Below are positions 1 through 12,449 of a stretch of DNA of 64,000 nt, piece after piece. Origin of the DNA: Polytrichum commune. Lineage: Eukaryota > Streptophyta > Polytrichopsida > Polytrichales > Polytrichaceae. The notes below the pieces were generated by a model that had not been told where the DNA came from, ran no database searches, and was given only the letters and a program-made list of their open reading frames with translations. Both the position numbers and the translations under genes were made by a program. The DNA lies in NCBI GenBank assembly GCA_950295325.1, contig OX485804.1:10974001-11038000 (forward strand), given 5' to 3'. How positions within the stretch are numbered: position 1 is the first letter of the stretch; each line of letters opens with the position of its first letter.

Positions 1-331
1 TCGCTGATGATCACAAATTCATAGGTCTAGTGGAAGAGAGCCAAAGTTAGGCCAACATCATCTCTCTAGTGCATTCTTAACACTATTGGGAGGACCTCTT
101 TAATCACTTAACCCTTAATTGTCCAAGGTGACCCAAGAACTTCTCTTAAATTGCACACAGGTGAGACCACTTCATGACTTGAAATAGATCATGTATCTTA
201 GAAGCTATGTTTGGGGAAAACCGACGGCTAGTTCATTATCAGCCGATGGATTTCCCCTCATGGCCAGTCCAAATTTCCAACCATCGGATGGCAATCCGAC
301 TGTAATTTCAATCCTCCGGCAATTAGCCGAT

Positions 332-797
332 CACGGGTAGATCACTCTAAGGCATTTTTGTGCACCACGTGCGGCTGGGGGTTTTTTGTTTTGGGGCTAT
401 TTACCTTCAAGGGTTGAATTAAAGCCTCCCTATAATTACTTAAATTTCAAAAATGGCCCATTTGTTTGCACCCTTCCATTACTTATATTGTCCAAGTCAC
501 TGCAATTTTTTGTACTCTATATTGCTTTTAAGTAATAAAAGCTAATCTACTTCCTAACGCAATTGACAAGTGTTGAGGGAAAGCATGGAATCCTTATCTT
601 CAGCCCCTACATTAATTTTACAAAAAAATAATGGCCCACGTTTTTTGTCCATCTAACTTACTTATAATGGGATTGTCTACATTTAATGGCCCCTTCATTA
701 TTTGGAATTCCTTTATAATTTTTATTTCAAATGATTTTAATCCTCTCTATATTATGCCGCACGTCGTTTTTAAAATGCACTAAGTGATCTACCCGTG
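332..797. mobile_element. hAT-like nonautonomous TIR element (MITE)
   Basis: A 466-bp segment has inverted ends: the left starts CACGGGTAGATCACT and the right ends with the complement, with similarity continuing about 40 bp inward (GCATTTT and CACGTGCGGC blocks on both sides). It is flanked by a perfect 8-bp direct repeat TAGCCGAT at 324-331 and 798-805. An 8-bp target duplication is the hAT hallmark. The third terminal base is C rather than the usual purine, so the superfamily is inferred from the duplication length. No transposase ORF is inside. Confidence 0.72.
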
Positions 798-3700
798 TAG
801 CCGATGGACCAGAAAATGTCCCGGAAATGTAGCCGATTCTTCTTGTGAGTTACTGGATTTCAACCGGAAGCATCCAGAGCGTTATTTGTCTGGGCATCTG
901 ATGATGCACTTGAGGAAGTACCCTAAACCTTAAACTTTTTGAATTATGCAACCTTTCCATGACCAAATCCAATTGCTTCTATGAAAAATTGGAGGACCCT
1001 TGGCCTTCAAGCAGTGAAGGCATTGCTAGGTTGAATTCCTGCCAAGGATATTAACTCTTCAAATTTAAAGTTTTGAACATGCCTTTCTTTTCACTTATTC
1101 AAGATTTTGTACTAAGAAATGATTTCCAATAACTTTTCATACATTTTTTGAACAATTAGTGCTGATATGAGTTCCATTTAATCGGATATTGGCCAATGAA
1201 AATATGAAAATATAGGCAATTGGCCGATCGATTTTACAAAAGACCGGCTCTTGCCGACGTAAATTGGGTAAAAATCCGACCCTTTGTAGCAACTACCAGC
1301 AATTAGCCACTAAGGCTTCAAAAACTTCCCGAACTCTGCTTAGAAGTGTTCGATCCGACGAATCCGGCAAACATAGTCTCAATGCAAGATTCTCAAAGAG
1401 TTGTTCAGATTTTGCAACTGAATTGCCTTCGTTGCCAACATTCAACTTTTCTGGCAATCTATTCTAATTTTCATTTTGTCCATATGACTATGCAATGCAT
1501 ATAAGGATGGGGCATGCAAACTATATGTCCATTTTAAGGCATATACTCTTAGTAGATGAAACACCGCACTCTTAAGTCAATGGACTTGGACGGCTCATAC
1601 CTCATTCAAAGTCCAACTTTGAAGTTTAAGAATATTCTAAAAATCCATTGTGAATAGTGGAATAGTAAATACGGTCATTCATCATCTATTTGAATGTAGA
1701 GATATGTAAAATGTGTGTTTGTTAGTGTTGCCCCAACTTGGAGTCTTTGATTTTGATGGTTTGTTCCAATCTTTTGTATGATCCAGAGGGTTTTAAATTT
1801 TCTCCAAGAGATGAATTTTAGAGTCAGCTACATGAAAATGAATGCAGAGGAATTGGTTGAAAAGTGTTGAAACATAAGGCTTGGTCTGGTTTGGGCTCTC
1901 ATGGAAGCTTACCCTTAGCCAATTGAGGATTAAAGAGATAGAAAATCTCCACTTTGACCCACACAATTTTTTTTCTCAACTTACATTTGGAAACTTGAAA
2001 TGACAATTTGTATGATCCAAAATCGCTAACCCAAAGAGATAATTCCCAGTTTGCTTTAATAGTCAAAATCATATGTTGAAATATCAATAAAAGGGCCAGT
2101 GACCTAAGCTATTGATCGCCACTTGTTCTTGTATCATGTAAACAAAAAAAACAAAAAAAAAACAAAAAAGGTTGAGGACATTGCCTCATTGAATGTGAAC
2201 TCAAACCCAAGCTTGCAAGTTTGGTGGGCCAAGGAAACAAACTTGAGTTCTTACATAGCCTCCGGCACCATCATCATCTTTGAACTTTGATGTGCCAAGC
2301 ATGTCTAGCGTGGATTTGATGAAGGATTGTGCCATTGTGCCATCATGCTCAGGTGTGGGCTGAGAATGAATAGATTGCGGTGTTGAGAGCTTTATGATGA
2401 AGACGATGGAGACTATTTAATTAAACTTCGAAGACCAACCTCCCAATGCCAACTATGAAGAATGGCCTTTGAAACCCAAGGAGGTTTCCATGAAGGAGCC
2501 AAAATTCAAGCACCAAAGGCGTGGCAATTAGAAAAGCAATAAAAAAATGCAACACTAGCATTAGTACACAAGTGATTGTACAATGGAGTATGTACTAGCT
2601 TATGTACGTTATTAACCCTCCCTCGGGTGTCCCTTTGTGGTCACCTTCCAAGAAGGTTGGGATTCTTGGCATTTTGGGTGCTATTCGATTCACTTTGGAA
2701 ATTTGGGGATGATGGGTGGCGGAATGATATAAGGCATGCAAGCCTATTTTGGCAATGAAGGTTGTCATTTTAAGTTTCAAAATCAAAGTTGTTATGCAAA
2801 AGTTGTAAGAAGGACAAATGCAATTAATTATTTCTTTCTTTAAGTGGCTACATTGGCCTTCCCAACTTTGTTCATTATTGAACTAAAGTGGATAATTCAT
2901 TACACATGTCTTTTTGGTGTTCATTATTAATTACTAGCCTTGTCATAACTCACTCAAATACATTTGACCAATTAAGAAGATTGTCCACCTAAACCAAGTC
3001 TCATATCGCTGGCTTGATTACCCGTGTGCAACATAACATATGGATAAGGGGGACAAAGTTCTCTATCTTATTATTCTCTTTATTATCACTCCCTTGCCGT
3101 CAACGCTATCCACTAGCCAACACTAGCCACCCTTGATGTATCATATACATATGTGTTCCCCCGGAAGCAAGTACACCATCAATTGTGTACGTGCACCTTG
3201 CAAACTCCTTCCCTCATCTAGGATTCAAACGTAAGCGAGTACTAAGCAATATTTTAAAGCATCTTCTTACCCTTCTCGAGGTTGTGTGGTTCCATTTTGT
3301 GCACCCTAGAAAGTTGCACTTTTTTTTGTTTCAAATCATGGTGACATTAGGGTCAAGCATGAAGTCACCAAAAGTGGGGATTGACTCAAGTTTTTTTGAA
3401 GAAAATCTCCCATAGATGTCACATCCAACACTTGTGTCGTTGACCTAAAAATAAAACTAGGGAGGCAAGTTATTTAGCTTTATTATGGGGCAACAAAACT
3501 TTTAAAAAGAAGGAGTTCTTGAGTTTGATTTTACTTGGAGAATACACAAGTGATGAGAAACGCATGTGCACATAGGTGAAAAAGAGGTTTAAGAAGGGAA
3601 TTAGCATGAGAGGCCGATACAATGCATCGGAAGAAGAAGAGGCAGTGGCTGAGTTGCATGGAGATTTGTTCCTTCTTGTAATATTGCTTTCATGCATAAA

Positions 3701-3800
3701 TCTTAAAACATAACTTTGCTATAATGATTAATGTTGAGAGAAGAAAATTGATCAGTAGAAGGCAAGAATGAGTGATCAAATGATGGTTAAGCCTAGCAAT
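798..3800. other. AT-rich intergenic DNA, no recognisable gene
   Basis: Only short unsupported ORFs are seen here (for example 1264-1467), without domain similarity or convincing splice structure. Several scattered 'GCCGAT/GGCCGATC' words around 220-330, 800-830 and 1218-1258 suggest older repeat debris around the hAT-like element. A short A-rich run lies near 2145-2167. I see no RNA gene. Confidence 0.5.
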
Positions 3801-5423
3801 CGTTTGCAAATTCAAATTTCCAATATGAATTAAGATGAAGGGGAGGTAATACATTGGAATCTAGATTGTGGATCCACTACAAGGGGACAAAATCCTAGTC
3901 AAGATGTGAACGAGATTTGGATGGAGTTGTTTGCAACAAAGGTCCGTTATGGAAGCATGACATGATTTGATCCCATGTTGGAGGAGAACGGAGGATGGAT
4001 CTCTAGTGAAGTCCCTAGGCACAACACTAAAATGTCAGACGTTGTGATAGAAGTCATGGCCAAAGCTAGCAAATAGACATAAGAAGAAGAGATCAACGTG
4101 CTCAAAACACAAATTTTTGGGACCCTTCCATCGAATGCTGAAAGGAACGTCAGTGGATTCTTTGTGAGGAAGCCATTATCACATTTGAAGTTATTTCACA
4201 AATGTTGTTTGCATGCTGAGCTTTTGAAAGATCAACTTTTGAGATCAATATTTTGTGGGTCCTAAGCTTTCTCCCCAAGCTATGGAGATGTGGTTACAAA
4301 CCTCAAAACAAGAGCCAAGGAGGAGTTCCTTCACACTTTGTAGGAATGTAGGTAAGGGATATTTCTTCCTCATTGGAGTTAATAAAGACTTGCTAGACTC
4401 CACCCTAATATAATCACAATTTAAGTTGAAATGGGGGACCCATATGTTTAAAGTGTGGTACCATGATTCAATATGATAACCCTAGACACCTCGATTTTTT
4501 TTTACTACCTGAGCATCACTTGGAAAATTGTTTTATGAACATCACGGTCATTGCTCATGCCATTGCTAAAACCCTAGGAGAGATTATAGGTACAAATTCC
4601 TTGAATGAAATAGCCAAAGATTAGAGGTTTTGCATCAAATTCAAATCTAGCAAAGGATAGGTGACCAACATTGCTCTAGAATCCGAGGAAGGCATCCTAT
4701 CACCTCACAAAGTGCCACACTAAAGTTAGAAGACTTGGCAACCAATATGGTGTGGTCACCAAGGAAGATCTTCAACAATAAGTAGGCCTTGGAGGCACTA
4801 AAGATGGAGGGAGAAGGAGGAAATAGAAATTGAGGGAGAGCAAAAAATGGAACAAGAGGGAAGTATAGTGTGCAAGTCAACCTCCAAGGAGAAATTTGTA
4901 GAAGTTGCCAAAGAAGAAAAGCATGAGGAAAACAAAGGGTAAGTGGAAGAAAAAGAAGAAGAAGTCTCCATCACCAGTGAGAGTTTCAAGAAGGTAAGGG
5001 TAACCGAGTGTATACCCAATGGTGCCAAAATTGTAGCCAAACGGGTAGGTAAATATGCATAAATTCCCTCTTGACATAGTATTGGAAAAAATGGTAACCC
5101 GTACCCAAGTGTAGACTCACCCCTCCCACCACTTGGTTTGCCACTAGACTTAATCCCAAGATCTATTTAGTTACTGACAACATGATTAGGGGCTCTATCC
5201 ATAACAACATTTTGGCAAGTATAGGGTCAAATTGCCCTCTCACACCTAAAGATGGCAAGAGGAGGTAATGGAAACTCTACCATGGACCAAGGTTCACAAA
5301 TTGGATCGAACAAGACAGCCGCCGAACATCAAGATTTGTAAATTTGTGTTTTACTGATTTGATTGAGCCGACTTGTAAAAAACTTTTAACATAAAATCTG
5401 TTTTTTTAAAACATAAAATCTAA

Positions 5424-5439
5424 GGGGGGGGGGGGGGGG
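5424..5439 (+). repeat. Poly-G tract
   Basis: An uninterrupted run of about 16 G lies inside the LINE relic. A similar run of about 13 G is at 12745-12757. Such homopolymers are prone to slippage or assembly error. Confidence 0.8.
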
Positions 5440-5868
5440 AACCAATTTTTTTGAAAGGTCGACTGGGATATTAACCGGTTGAGGGGATGTGGTGTAATCT
5501 AAATGCTCAACTAGTCAGTCAACCCATAAAGCCTAGTTGATTCCTTAGCAACCATGAAACATTTTAAGTGGTCCAAGTTTTCCCTTTAGGGGATTTTCTT
5601 TTTACCCTCTCAATTCTAGATGGATGACATGGTCTCTATTTGGTCGTCATACATGACAAACTAAATAAGGACAAGCTTACCATGGACAAGGCCTAGTATA
5701 TTAATTAGCGAGCACACCTATCCAAAATAGTGTGGCTAGCCTTTTGGCCCTTGGCCAACACGTATTGACCTCAAAGCAAAGAAAAATGTGGGAACTTAGA
5801 GGTAACACGCCTCTAGGAAGAAAATGAAAGGTGTTCAGGCCAATTAGCATCCAACCTCGTCTACGAAG

Positions 5869-6264
5869 TTGACTATCATTGATCATAATATGCACGGTCT
5901 TAATGATCCAGAAAGTATACTAAAAGAAAGATGTTTTCTCAACACATTAACACTTAGAGTCAATATCGTCATAATACAAAAACACAAACTTAGAGGCATG
6001 TCATTAGAAAATGTAGGATATAGACTCATGTCAAAATATATATGTTGCAATCTTGCAGCTCCATTAGAAGACCAAAGTTGGATAAATCTCAATGTTGCAA
6101 GGGATGGTGGCATTGGTGTTCACCCTTCTAAACATTTTACTAGATTGGTCACAATATATGGAGCATTATATGAGGATGAAGTTTTTGGGATTAAATTTGA
6201 GGGCATACGAGGAGGCACCATTGTGCTCACATATGTACATGTGCCCAACATTCATACCAAGTGA
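5869..6264 (+). pseudogene. LINE endonuclease (EEP-fold) N-terminal fragment
   Basis: This 131-residue open stretch begins like a LINE ORF2 ('MTIIDHNMHGLNDPES', comparable to the usual 'NxxGL' start). It contains 'IIQKHKLRG', the catalytic-glutamate region that normally reads Q-E-H-K; here lysine replaces the glutamate, which would be inactivating. 'GGIGVHPSKHFTRLV' and 'FGIKFEGIRGG' match the family's middle strands. Beyond the stop at 6262, the other frames keep 'GDFK', 'CGRAISDFKRL' and 'NTFHIHNNFSW', which correspond to the GDFN segment and downstream part. Stops and frame changes make it a relic. Confidence 0.7.
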
Positions 6265-6479
6265 CAATATCTATGGTATATTATGGCAAATACCTTACCT
6301 ATGGTTTGGATTTGGACTATTAGGGGAGACTTCAAAATAACAAAAAAAATCAAATGATAAATGTAATGAATGTGGCAGGGCGATTAGTGATTTCAAGAGG
6401 TTAAGTTGAAATGAGTTTCTCAATACATTTCATATTCACAATAATTTCAGTTGGTAAGAAAAATTTGATATTAATGAAA

Positions 6480-8840
6480 TAATAGGAACATCATGTAAGG
6501 ATACATTGTTGTATAAATTACATTAAGCAAAAGATAATCCACAAATCAAGCAATTAAAATTAAATTAAAAATTAATGAAAATTAAATACACAATTAATGA
6601 AGATTAATTGTAGGACTAAGCATTCAAGAAGTGTGAATGTTTATTTTGAAAATCACTTTTTCTTCTCACTTGTTGAGAAAATTAAACCGTCTCTAACCTT
6701 CAAATGAACGAATACAAAAGTATGATTAAAAGATAATAATTGAGTTTACTCAATGATAAATATCAAGTGCATGGTCTCTCTCTCTTTGCACAAGACTTGA
6801 CTTTACAAAGAATCAGCTAAGGAGAATGAGACCTCGCCCCTCAACCCCCTGACCTTCACCCATGTGAACCTTCGTTGGCTAAAGGCTATCCTTTAATAAA
6901 ATTGGCAAAATCCTTATTTCGATGAATTGGGCTTAGGAGATGATTTTAAGTCCTATCAATGAAAGTCATGTCACCACATGGTGGCATGCCATCATAAAAC
7001 ATAGTCTTAAATGGGAGATGCTCTCCATCCATGAACATGGGTCAATGAATCAAATCAAACATATATAATTTATAAACTAAGCAACGACATGAATACATTT
7101 AAAAAGTAAGTCATGCTAATTGACCTAACACTACCGACCTAATGTCACATATTTAACAACTTAGCAGTGCATGAAGACTTGTAAGATTAAATTTCCACAA
7201 AATAGAAGGTACAACAAGAGTCACATATCTTCATTTATGTATAGATACCCAATTGGATTGAAGCATATTGTGGTCCAATTAAAAATCTGCATTGATCGGG
7301 AGGAGGATAGGAAGTTGTTTTTAAAGTGAAAATTGTCTCATTTAAATAGGCAAGTTGCTAAGATAGTGAGGGTATAGGTCGGTGAAACTTATATATATAT
7401 ATCCTTAAATTCAAGACATATATCTAGGTTCGATAAGGAATTTAACAAGTAGATGGCAATGGAATTCAGAATGGAGGAAAGAAAGAAGGTCAGTCTAGAA
7501 GTGGCCACAACCATCTTCCGCGATGATGTCTATAATATTGATAAGTATGGTGACACTTTGACAAGATTGAAACAAGAAAAACTAGAGGAGCAACAATTTG
7601 GTCTGGTATTAAATGGAAAACAAGTGGTTTATATATGCTAAATTCTTCAGGTTTGTATAACAAAAAAACCCTTGAAAGTCATTATCTCCGAACTAGTGGC
7701 CGGGAAGTTTTTGGGCATATATAGGCGGTCAAGATCCTAGTGATTCTAAATCCAGCCAGTTGCATGTTGACATAATCTTCCGGTTTGGCTTTCCTTCAAT
7801 TGAGGTATATTCCACTACAGATTCCTCTAGAATGATCCATAATTCTCCTGAAGTCTCCAAATTCAACCACCGGTTCTCCCCAAGCAGTGCTCTGAACTGA
7901 AGGATGGAGCTTCACTGAAAGGTCAGACGTTGAGAGGATTTGACATGATTCGAACAAGGAGCTCTATATATATATATATATAAACATTCAGAAAACAAAG
8001 CATTTGAGAGGATTGTTTGAGGGTTTTTCCCCTACATTCGAAAGGGCCATGAATGGTTCCCTTCTATGATGGGGGAGAACCGGCACTTAGGTACAGATGA
8101 AGAAGCGGTTGAGTTTGAGAAATAAGCGGTTGAAGTTGGAGACTGCAGGAGAATTACTCATCATTTTAGAGGGATTTATAGAAGAATATACTATGAGCCC
8201 AATTGAATAAAGGAAAAGCGGAGGATGTCAACATGTAACACTACAGTAGCTAGGATCTCAACCGATTAGAAAACCAAAAATCTCCCCAATCACTGGTTCC
8301 CTTAACTTACATGAGAAATTACTGAGGTTGCACTCTCGTCCACGCTCATGACCTCCATGGCCACAGGGAATGCAACAAAGCAGGCTTGAATTCTTCAGTA
8401 GTGACAGTGGCCGCCATTGCATTTGACTTTCATGACATGACTCCTCAACGGCATTGGACTACTAGGCGCTTCTCATGAAGGAGTTCCCAACAATGCCAAG
8501 AATCTCAATTATTGACATTCAATCATCCTGCTCACGACGATTTACAACCCAAATTTTTTTTTATAAAAAAATCTTGACTTTGAACTGATTATTGCTCAAA
8601 CTGAACCAGTTCATCTGTAATTAGTGGTCGGTTCTCCCTGTTCATGGCTCCAAGAGTTTCCAATTACACTCAAACAAGGACCATCAAGAGTGTTCAAGCC
8701 CACTTCATTCCCATACTTTATGGTTGACTCTATCACGGGTTTCACATGACTTCAAAAAAAGTGTTGATTTGTTTAAAAAGGGGTCCAAATACCTTACTGT
8801 ACTTCCATTCATGGCTTTGACATACTAACCTTATGATACA
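6480..8840. other. AT-rich intergenic DNA with repeat fragments
   Basis: No supported gene. The ORF at 7453-7641 (62 residues, Lys/Glu-rich) has no recognisable domain. A short TA run is at 7966-7982. The segment around 7735-7900 is similar to 12610-12740 and to 55020-55200 (shared 'GAGGT..TTCC.....GATTCCTCTA' and 'CCGGTT' words), marking an unnamed dispersed repeat family with at least three copies in the window. Confidence 0.5.
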
Positions 8841-8843
8841 ATA

Positions 8844-9075
8844 CAGTCGAACCTCTCTAACATCCCACACGTGGCAACCAAAGTGCACATGGTATTAAGG
8901 AGGTTTGTAGTGTTAACATAGATGTGTGATACTGGAGAGTTAGTGTATCATGTGACATTGAGGAATAACACGAGGTTGATATTGCGATAATGACAGTGCG
9001 ATACGTGCGAGCGTGTGGTTTGAGTTCTTTGGTGGATTATTTTAATGTCAAAACTTGTGATATATTAGAGGTTTT
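8844..9075. mobile_element. pogo/Tigger-like TIR element relic
   Basis: The sequence after a TA dinucleotide at 8842-8843 starts CAGTCGAACCTCTCTAACAT, the typical terminal inverted repeat form of pogo/Tigger (Tc1/mariner) elements. Just inside are 'ATTAAGGAGG' and 'CTGGAGAGTTAGTG' segments. A weak complementary end, ATATTAGAGGTT, is near 9060-9071, so the right boundary is uncertain. The terminus resembles those at 25091 and 30209. No transposase is present. Confidence 0.45.
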
Positions 9076-9079
9076 GGGT

Positions 9080-10160
9080 TTTGGGTTTTGGGGTTAAGGA
9101 GGGAGATTTAAACTGAGCACGTCTGTTCTGTAAGGTTTCAGGATATAAGAGAGGGAGTGACATTACAAAGGTTAGGGTGCACGTGAAAGTTAATGGGTTG
9201 AGATCCTTATCAGTTCCAATGCATCAAGGCACCTATTGTTGAGCTTCGGAGGTGGATCGTATGCATGACTTTGGTGCCATTGTTGCAGGTGAGCTTCAAT
9301 ATTTGTCAAACGATGCAACCGGTACCTTAAGTTATGTGACCTTATTGTTCGCACTTCTCACTCCGTGAATATTTTCAGCCATTCAATTGGATTGTTATGT
9401 TCATTTAGCAATTACGAAGCACGCAGATTGTCATTTCAAGTTTCAGAAATCGGAGTTGAAATGCAAATGTTATAAGAAATCCAAGTGAAGATTACATGTT
9501 ATTTTTAAATGATCACCTAGGCCCTCTCAAAATGCGTTCAGTAAGGTAACACATGCTTAAATTCATTTACATGTAAAAAAAAGGCATTTATTGACTTTAT
9601 TTAGAACTATGAGAAGAGAATGATCCTTTTCGTGGAAGGCTACTAGAGAAAAGCAATAAAGTGCAAAGGTTGGAATAAGAAAAATTTGAGCTTTGTTCCA
9701 CATAGTTTTGCCATCTATATAATATAATATAATATAGTAAGAGATAACATAAACACCTATAGTTGGATGTGTGTGATCACGTGTGGGTCAAAGAAGAAAC
9801 ACCAAAAAGACATGTGTTCAAAAGATATTCAACTACATGCTCAAATTTTGTTGACTATTCCAAGTTCAACGATTAATGTAATTGGGGAGGACTTTATACG
9901 ATTATCTAATGAGAAAAAATGTATATATATCTACTGATAATGAATAAGATATTCATATGAGCTCCAAAATTTATGAGATAAAATATCTATAAACACAATT
10001 TGGATGTACTAATCATGTCACACTAATTGAGTGTTTCATATTCTACGAGAGGTAGGTGTAGAGCTGAAATTGTATGTTTAAGGCATTCTTATCTGACGAG
10101 ACCTAGAGTGGTGTCTAGATTCTAAGCACATAGTCCAATCTCATTCTTACACGTGTGTTT
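9080..10160. other. Intergenic DNA, no recognisable gene
   Basis: It contains three near-copies of TTTTGGG around 9070-9097 and short AT-rich runs (9715-9735, 9918-9930). I see no coding or RNA feature. Confidence 0.5.
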
Positions 10161-10391
10161 TTAATGTTCCTTGTTCACTACAAATCTTACCATATACCAC
10201 TCGATTGTGGGAAGGGCGAACCAACCCATACAATGGTTCCTTGTTGGATGCTTATAGCCATGCCTCCAAGGTACCAGTGTACAGGTTGTTTCGCCCCAAC
10301 CCTCAAAAGTAAGTGGCCCGTCAAGAAAAGTGATAAGGCTTGTTGTAAGTACCTTAAGTATTCTTGGGATATCCCTGTCACTAAACGGCCA

Positions 10392-10730
10392 CACTACACT
10401 AAATATACCAATTAGTGAGGGTGGGACCAATTCAAGTCACAGGCACAATGTAGCCAAATCTCAAAGATACTAAGGGTTTGAAGTTGCTATTGATCAGTAA
10501 CACCAAATTCGTGACGACGGTATATTTTGTTCTCATTCACCATATGTTTCAAGAAAATTAGTGTGTGCCACATGCTAGTCAGTGAATAGTGCCAAGTACC
10601 CAGACAAACTATGCCTCCTAGATCTTTTGGTGGCACTAATTCATAGCAGAAAGGAATTTAGCATCACCTTTACTAGTTTCCCACCCTCACTAATTCCCGA
10701 TGCTCGCTAATTGGTATATTTAGTGTAGTG
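10392..10730. mobile_element. CACTA-ended inverted-repeat element
   Basis: About 24 bp starting CACTACACTAAATATACC at 10392 recurs inverted, ending GGTATATTTAGTGTAGTG at 10730. After a 17-bp insertion in the right arm a further block (TAGTGAGGGTGGG) is also inverted, so the arms total about 40 bp. CACTA...TAGTG ends are characteristic of CACTA/EnSpm elements. The flanking triplets (CCA and CGG) do not match, so no target duplication is proven. A diverged copy of the terminus near 10170-10198 suggests nesting or a longer parent element. Confidence 0.6.
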
Positions 10731-10731
10731 C

Positions 10732-12449
10732 GGTTTTGCAATTATGATTCGGTGATTTCAATTCCCTAGAAGCCAATGTTAGTACGATTCTACTGCAAAA
10801 GTGAACTGAATTCAGAAGGGTCATATGGGCAGCGGTGGGAGGGTTAATTATAGACATCATATATCCTCAAAGTACAATCAAATCTGCCTTGAAACAAGCA
10901 ACTCTATTCTGTGTTCATTTAGCGAGAATAGAAACATTCAGAAGAGCCTTGAGAGCCAGTGCTTTGGGGCGAGCGGGAAGTGTTGCATTTGGACTTAAGG
11001 TATGTGGGTGTTATTTGGTTTGTTTTCCATGTTCTCCACCTTAGACCATTTAGATTTACATAACAAAACTCATGGTGATTCATGTTGCATTAGCAAATCT
11101 GCGATGAAAGGTCTGCAAAAACCGAATCGAAAATTGAACCTCCCCCAAGGTTATCGGAAGTGCATGTTTGTTGATCTTTGAGCTGGATACAAAGGTTCCT
11201 CAGTGAACGACATACCGATCAAATATAAGGTTCCGATTAAGAAAACGAGCCACTTGAGATCCATCTACCTTTAACAAGATGATTTGGACTCATGTGAGTA
11301 GACCAACACAAGTCGTGTAAATCACCAACTCAAAGTTGTCGACATGTCTAGTGGTAGGGTTGTGGTTGTTTTATCTCAATTTCGTTTCTCCAAACCAATC
11401 TTGGGAATGTTGAGTCGATTATGATGTCAAATGAATTTCAAAAATTGGATTGTATATTATTTCAGGCATTTTCATTGGAATTTGTCATTTTGCAATGAGT
11501 GTTACATTTTGAAAAACTGCTATGCATTTGATGACACATAAAGGTGTGTGACATGGATAACAACTGGGTCCTGCTGTTATTTACCTCGTGTACGTGACTA
11601 ATACTCAAATGTTTGTTGGTTGGTTGCATGGGCATAGGTGAGGTAGGCCCTTCACACTTACAATACGGTGGTGTATTGGGATTATGACATTTTATGCATA
11701 TCTTGTGGTTGATGTTACTAGGAATGTTTCCCTTGTAAGCACTCCATATATAGAGCATATGAGGTAAACATACCCTAAGGTAAAAGCATGAGGATAGTAG
11801 GTTGAACTTGCAAGGTATGGGGTAGTCAAGGACAATGGTTTGGTATAGGATACAATTAGATGATAGAAACCCTAAGTATGGCATATATTCTTGCAAAGCA
11901 AAATAAGTTGTGGTACAACAAGTCTATACTATACAACATATTGTGTTAGACTTGAGGACAAACAACTTCATCATGCAAAAATGATATTGTGTAAATCAGT
12001 AAGGAAATGCATTAGTGGTAGAAAGAGTTATGTCAAAGTTCCCAACCACCCACCCTTGTATGACACTAAGGAAGATTTTGAAGGATTTGGCCTCTGAAAA
12101 GAGGAAGTTCAAGCTTTGCAAAAAGTTTTGAAAAGCCAGCTATATATATATATACACACACACATTCTTTATATATTGAAAGGGTGAGAGGAAAAGAGAG
12201 TCTAGTGTTTTTGGCTATAACCTACCAAATGTGTCTTGTTGTCTACAAATTGATTAGTAAACATGGTAATAAAAATAATAAGAAAGTTGGATCATCTAAG
12301 CTATAGTATGTACACAAAAGGGAGTGACTATTATTGCCCAATCATTCGCATGTATAGTCACCCTTGTGACATCCAAATTTGTTGGGGTTGATAAGTTTTC
12401 TCATTTGAAAAGGAGTGGAAGAGGGAGTAGTCGATGTGGACAAAGTTAT
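10732..12449. other. Intergenic DNA, no recognisable gene
   Basis: The 144-codon minus-strand ORF at 11462-11896 has no recognisable domain and irregular composition, so it is probably chance. A (TA)n-(CA)n microsatellite is at about 12141-12165. Confidence 0.45.

Larger units (their letters stand above)
3800..6470 (+). mobile_element. Degenerate LINE (non-LTR retrotransposon) with ORF1 and endonuclease remnants
   Basis: Two decayed coding zones lie in the order expected of a plant L1-like LINE. About 4530-5060 translates, across stops, to a stretch resembling the plant ORF1 (DUF4283-type) domain, including a 'RFCIKF..SKG.V' block near 4628-4660, followed by a Glu/Lys-rich tail. The better-preserved zone at 5869-6450 resembles an apurinic endonuclease N-terminus. 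No reverse transcriptase domain follows, so the copy is 3'-truncated or replaced. A G-run near 5424-5439 interrupts the middle. The ORF1 assignment is tentative; the endonuclease part is firmer. Confidence 0.55.

Noticed and set aside
9070-9097. Interstitial telomere repeat
   Set aside because: The repeats are TTTTGGG rather than the plant TTTAGGG, with only three imperfect copies.
11462-11896. 144-codon minus-strand ORF with several Cys/His pairs
   Set aside because: The Cys/His spacing does not match any zinc-finger pattern I know, the composition is irregular and there are no splice or homology cues.
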